A DNA stretch of 9,563 nucleotides from UBA6921 sp031363085 (GTDB lineage Bacteria > Pseudomonadota > Gammaproteobacteria > SG8-11). The stretch is from assembly GCA_031363085.1 (NCBI GenBank), contig JANLTU010000199.1, forward strand, positions 1-9,563, given 5' to 3'. The position numbers and the translations under genes were made by a program. This document shows positions 6,524 to 9,563 of this stretch, piece by piece. The notes under the pieces were generated by a model. It made no database searches. It was given only the letters and a program-made list of their open reading frames with translations, and was not told the origin of the DNA. The first letter of the stretch is position 1; the number at the start of each line of letters is the position of its first letter.

Positions 6524-8149
6524 GTGATCTCTACAGCCAATATCACCATGCAGTTTGGGCCCAAGCCCCTGTTCGAAAATATTTCGGTCAAGTTCGGTAA
6601 CGGCAACCGTTACGGGCTGATCGGCGCCAACGGCTGCGGCAAGTCGACTTTCATGAAAATTCTCGGTGGCGATCTGGCGCCCAGCAACGGCAACGTGTCG
6701 ATTGATGCGCACGAGCGCCTCGGCAAATTGCGCCAGGATCAATTCGCGTTCGAGAAATTTTCAGTGGTCGACACCGTGATCATGGGGCACACCAAATTAT
6801 GGGATGTGAAGCAGGAACGCGACCGCATTTACGCGCTGCCTGAGATGAGCGAAGCCGACGGCATGAAGGTCGCTGAACTCGAAGTGCAATTCGGCGAGCT
6901 CGACGGTTACACCGCCGAAGCGCGCGCCGGCGAATTGCTGTCGGGCCTCGACATTCCATTGGAATTGCACAACGGCCCGATGAGTCAAGTCGCGCCCGGC
7001 TGGAAGCTGCGCGTGCTGCTGGCGCAGGCGCTGTTTGCCGACCCAGAAATTCTGCTGCTCGACGAACCGACCAACAACCTTGACATTAATACTATCCGCT
7101 GGCTCGAAGGCATCATCAACGAGCGCAAGAGCACCATGGTGATCATTTCGCATGACCGGCATTTTCTGAACAGCGTGTGCACGCACATGGCCGACATGGA
7201 TTTCCGCGAGCTGCGCGTTTATCCCGGTAATTACGATGAATACATGACGGCCTCGTCGCTGGTGCGCAATCAGTTGCTGGCGGACAACGAAAAGAAGAAA
7301 ACCCAGATCGCCGATCTGCAACAGTTCGTCAGCCGCTTCTCTGCCAATGCCTCCAAAGCAAAGCAGGCGACCTCGCGTGCACGTCAGATTGAAAAAATCG
7401 AGCTGGCTGAAATCAAACCGTCGAGCCGCATGAATCCGTTCATCCGTTTTGACCAGGACAAAAAGCTCTATCGCCTCGCGGTGGAACTGAAGGGCGTGAG
7501 CAAGGGTTTTGACACCGGCCCGCTGTTTCGCGGGCTGGATTTAGCCGTCGAGGCCGGCGAGCGCGTCGCAGTGATCGGGCCCAACGGCATCGGCAAGACC
7601 ACCTTGCTGCGCACGCTGGTGGGTGAACTCGCTGCGGACAGCGGCACGGTGAAATGGGCCGAGAACGCCGACGTCGGCTACATGGCGCAAGACCACGCCG
7701 CCGATTTTGCGCGCGACATGAATTTGTTCGACTGGATGAGCCAGTGGAAACAGCCGCGCGACGACGAGCAAGCGATTCGTGCCGTCTTAGGGCGCCTGTT
7801 GTTTTCAACCGACGACAGCAAAAAATCCGTCAAGATCATTTCCGGCGGCGAGCAGGGACGCATGCTGTTCGGCAAACAAATGCTGTTGAAAAAAAATGTC
7901 TTGATCCTCGACGAACCCACCAACCACCTTGATATGGAATCCATCGAGTCGCTCAACACCGCGCTGGAAAATTATCCCGGCACGCTGATCTTTGTCAGCC
8001 ATGACCGTGAATTCGTATCGTCGCTGGCCACCCGCATCGTCGAGTTGACGCCGGAAGGCGTGATCAATTACAGCGGCAGCTACGAAGAATATCTGGTTAA
8101 CCAGGCACTGCAACAGAACGCCAAAGCGACAAACGGGCGTGGACGTTAA
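6524..8149 (+). CDS. ybiT: ABC-F family ATPase YbiT
   Basis: ABC-F proteins have two ABC ATPase domains and no membrane segments; they act on the ribosome near the E site and modulate translation. The 541-residue product matches E. coli YbiT (530 aa) almost line by line. Domain 1 has Walker A GANGCGKST (34-42), a degenerate signature region VAPGWKLRVLLAQ typical of YbiT, Walker B with DEPTNNLD (180-187) and switch His210. The P-site tRNA interaction linker is about 240-315 (RFSANASKAKQATSRARQ is nearly identical to E. coli). Domain 2 has Walker A GPNGIGKTT (352-360), SGGEQ (440-444), DEPTNHLD (463-470) and His493. Both catalytic Glu are present. The GTG start at 6524 gives the same N-terminal length as E. 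coli (MISTANITMQFG against MLVSSNVTMQFG); the ribosome binding site is weak. It is preceded by the terminator, so it needs its own promoter, which I could not locate with confidence. Confidence 0.96.
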   Translation: MISTANITMQFGPKPLFENISVKFGNGNRYGLIGANGCGKSTFMKILGGDLAPSNGNVSIDAHERLGKLRQDQFAFEKFSVVDTVIMGHTKLWDVKQERDRIYALPEMSEADGMKVAELEVQFGELDGYTAEARAGELLSGLDIPLELHNGPMSQVAPGWKLRVLLAQALFADPEILLLDEPTNNLDINTIRWLEGIINERKSTMVIISHDRHFLNSVCTHMADMDFRELRVYPGNYDEYMTASSLVRNQLLADNEKKKTQIADLQQFVSRFSANASKAKQATSRARQIEKIELAEIKPSSRMNPFIRFDQDKKLYRLAVELKGVSKGFDTGPLFRGLDLAVEAGERVAVIGPNGIGKTTLLRTLVGELAADSGTVKWAENADVGYMAQDHAADFARDMNLFDWMSQWKQPRDDEQAIRAVLGRLLFSTDDSKKSVKIISGGEQGRMLFGKQMLLKKNVLILDEPTNHLDMESIESLNTALENYPGTLIFVSHDREFVSSLATRIVELTPEGVINYSGSYEEYLVNQALQQNAKATNGRGR

Positions 8150-8162
8150 ACGAACTCCATCG

Positions 8163-8195
8163 AGCGGGTGCACCCACCAAAACGTTTTACCCGCT
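8163..8195. other. inverted repeat downstream of ybiT
   Basis: AGCGGGT (8163-8169) pairs with ACCCGCT (8189-8195); between them lie the palindromes GGGTGCACCC (8166-8175) and AAAACGTTTT (8179-8188). It starts 14 bases after the ybiT stop and could be a weak transcript end, but no T-run follows the outer stem. Confidence 0.35.
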
Positions 8196-8216
8196 TCCCG
8201 CTTCCCGCTCCCTGCT
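8190..8216. repeat. short tandem repeat of CCCGCTT
   Basis: Two exact copies of CCCGCTT are followed by CCCGCTC and a degenerate CCTGCT. Such seven-base tracts can vary in copy number by polymerase slippage. Confidence 0.7.
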
Positions 8217-8309
8217 ACACCTAACCCACGCATCCACCCGGCCGGATTCAGTCGCGCTCGGCCAATATCAAAACTTTTTCCGGCGAACACTTCTGCCAGC
8301 AGCGCGCAT

Positions 8310-8335
8310 GTCAATGCGACTTTAGTCGCATTGAC
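8310..8335. repeat. perfect REP-like stem-loop
   Basis: GTCAATGCGAC (8310-8320) and its exact reverse complement GTCGCATTGAC (8325-8335) flank the loop TTTA. The core GCGACTTTAGTCGC resembles repetitive extragenic palindromes of gammaproteobacteria such as xanthomonads and pseudomonads. Only GGGTTTGT follows, so it is a poor intrinsic terminator, though it might stabilise the 3' end of a ybiT transcript. Confidence 0.6.
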
Positions 8336-8696
8336 GGGTTTGTAAAAACTACGCGAGAATCGGTCGTCGCCAAAATTACGGTGACGATGTAGCGAAACTT
8401 CCGAAGAAAGCGATGAATTTCAAAAAATCGCCACCGGGATAAAACATCAACATCAACATCAGGAACAGGGGGCAACCATCTATGCGTGTCAAATTCGGTC
8501 CGCGGCAGTTCACTCTGCGCGGTGCCAGACCGTGCCATTAAAAATGTAAAACCTATCCAGTCGTTTCTTCGTTGTGCGTCAGTTGTAGTTGCGGATGATC
8601 GCAGCGTGGCGGAAGAGGGATCGAAGCGGCGCGCCGTGAAGGCACGTCGCTTCAATAAACCAATCCATACATCATGTGGTTCACGGAGAATTATTT

Positions 8697-9563
8697 ATGC
8701 ACTTGTTGCATGCAGTTAATTTACCCACGAAGCAGTTCAAACCCTGGCGGGCGGTGCTGGCGCTGCCGCTGTCATCGCTATTGCTGTGCAGTTCAATGGC
8801 CTGGGCGCAACCCGATACACCGGCAGGTGTGCCGGACGATCTCAACGGTTTTCTGCAATTTATCAATAAAACTTCGCCGCTGTTTAAAGAAGACGACATC
8901 ACGGCGACGGCGTACTACAACGCCATTGATCCAACGCTCACGCATCGCACCTTGGCGGATTTTAGAAAAGAAACCGGGCTTGCGGCCGGTGTGGATGCGC
9001 AAGCCATCTACATTAATAATGCCGATTTAGGCTTTGGCCGGCGCATGACCACGCGGGTGAATAAAGACGGCAGCGTGGCCTCGTGCGTCGAAAACTATGG
9101 CGGTAGCGGCGCGCAGTTCGGCAGCGTGGACGTGGCTGATCAGGTGAAGTTGGACAACGCCAAGTTGCAACGCGACTTGGTCGCCACCGTGTGCATGGAC
9201 TACAGCGGCACACCGGGCGCCTACGCACCGGTCACCGGCACAAGCACAACGACCACCAGCACCCTGGCATTTAACGACGACCTCAGTCGGAGCAACACCA
9301 ATTCAAGAATTACCTGGCTGTTGCAGCCGGGGAGCTACCGGATGGTTGCGGCGACTTACTACACGGGCCAGTCTGGCACGTTTACTTTGAACACGACCGG
9401 AGTGGTGAATAACTACGCGGGCAGTTGGACAAGTTCCGGAGGGCGCAGCAGCACCTCGGCGGCCAATCCAACATATCCATTGGTCATCACCACGGCAACG
9501 ACGGTTACGATCACGCTCAGCAGCGCGGTGGATACTTTCCTCTACCTGCTTAAAGACACCACC
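8697..9563 (+). CDS. secreted hypothetical protein with PPC-like beta domains, 3' end beyond window
   Basis: The frame opens at ATG 8697 with GGAG at 8685-8688 eight bases upstream and stays open for 289 codons to the window edge, so the gene is partial. A signal peptide is clear: basic residues up to Arg18, a hydrophobic core at 19-31, and AWA before Gln38. Residues about 65-170 form one region with ITATAYYNAIDPTLTHRTLA, AIYINNADLGFGRRM (103-117) and two Cys (130, 166). This 'DLGFGRxM' region recurs, as far as I remember, in secreted bacterial proteins of unknown function. Residues about 190-235 (AFNDDLSRSNTNSRITWLLQ, then PGSYRMVAATYYTGQSGTFTL) look like the second half of a bacterial pre-peptidase C-terminal (PPC) domain. 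Residues 240-289 look like the first half of another (VITTATTVTITLSSAVDTFL). PPC domains are usually accessory modules on secreted enzymes; any catalytic part is not visible. Confidence 0.85.
   Translation, partial: MHLLHAVNLPTKQFKPWRAVLALPLSSLLLCSSMAWAQPDTPAGVPDDLNGFLQFINKTSPLFKEDDITATAYYNAIDPTLTHRTLADFRKETGLAAGVDAQAIYINNADLGFGRRMTTRVNKDGSVASCVENYGGSGAQFGSVDVADQVKLDNAKLQRDLVATVCMDYSGTPGAYAPVTGTSTTTTSTLAFNDDLSRSNTNSRITWLLQPGSYRMVAATYYTGQSGTFTLNTTGVVNNYAGSWTSSGGRSSTSAANPTYPLVITTATTVTITLSSAVDTFLYLLKDTT

Larger units (their letters stand above)
8150..8696. other. gene-free stretch between ybiT and the secreted-protein gene
   Basis: About 550 bases with no convincing coding frame on either strand. 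It contains a heptamer repeat tract (8190-8216), a short hairpin around it, a perfect 11-bp stem-loop (8310-8335), a weaker hairpin (TCGTCGCC at 8364-8371 with GGTGACGA at 8380-8387, one G-T pair), and three copies of AACATC at 8443-8460. No tRNA or other known RNA was recognised. A promoter for the downstream gene should lie here, but I see no clear -35/-10 pair. Confidence 0.6.

Noticed and set aside
7805..8314. 169-codon - strand frame over the ybiT 3' end and beyond
   Set aside because: Most of it mirrors the second ATPase domain of ybiT; the part outside the gene has no protein-like features.
8311..8655. 114-codon frame on the - strand in the gene-free region
   Set aside because: Its composition is Arg/Thr/Ser-rich without recognisable domain or ribosome binding site, and its end runs through the palindrome at 8310-8335; it is probably a chance frame.
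8486..8719. 77-codon frame on the + strand ahead of the secreted-protein gene
   Set aside because: It has no recognisable family and overlaps the better-supported start at 8697, which has a good ribosome binding site and signal peptide.

Overview
The window reads as chromosomal DNA of a beta- or gammaproteobacterium, more likely gamma. The core genes point that way: an ftsB - ispD - ispF - truD block and a ybiT-type ABC-F ATPase very close to the E. coli protein. All convincing genes lie on the + strand.

Layout. (1) Bases 1-305 hold a structured, hairpin-rich stretch running into the 3' part of a small secreted-type protein gene whose 5' end looks damaged or replaced. (2) Bases 368-3317 are a housekeeping block: ftsB (cell division), a small conserved-looking ORF wedged between ftsB and ispD, ispD and ispF (MEP isoprenoid pathway, overlapping by one base), and truD (tRNA pseudouridine 13 synthase). 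The usual flanking genes, eno upstream and surE/pcm downstream, are not here. (3) Bases 3435-6270 are a three-gene cytochrome cluster closed by a strong terminator at 6309-6339. It encodes a tetraheme NapC/NirT-type membrane cytochrome, a periplasmic cytochrome with an ethylbenzene-dehydrogenase-related heme domain, and an outer-membrane protein with one N-terminal CXXCH heme site followed by a predicted beta-barrel. The last resembles Cyc2-type fused cytochrome-porins. (4) Bases 6524-8149 encode the ABC-F protein YbiT. (5) Bases 8150-8696 hold no convincing gene but carry short tandem repeats and a perfect REP-like hairpin. (6) From 8697 to the window edge runs the 5' part of a secreted protein with pre-peptidase-like (PPC) beta domains.

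The most notable part is the cytochrome cluster. Its products would sit in the inner membrane, periplasm and outer membrane, so together they could form an electron path across the whole cell envelope: from quinol to the outside, or inward from an external donor such as Fe(II). The membrane layout follows from visible motifs and signal peptides; the direction and substrate are inference.
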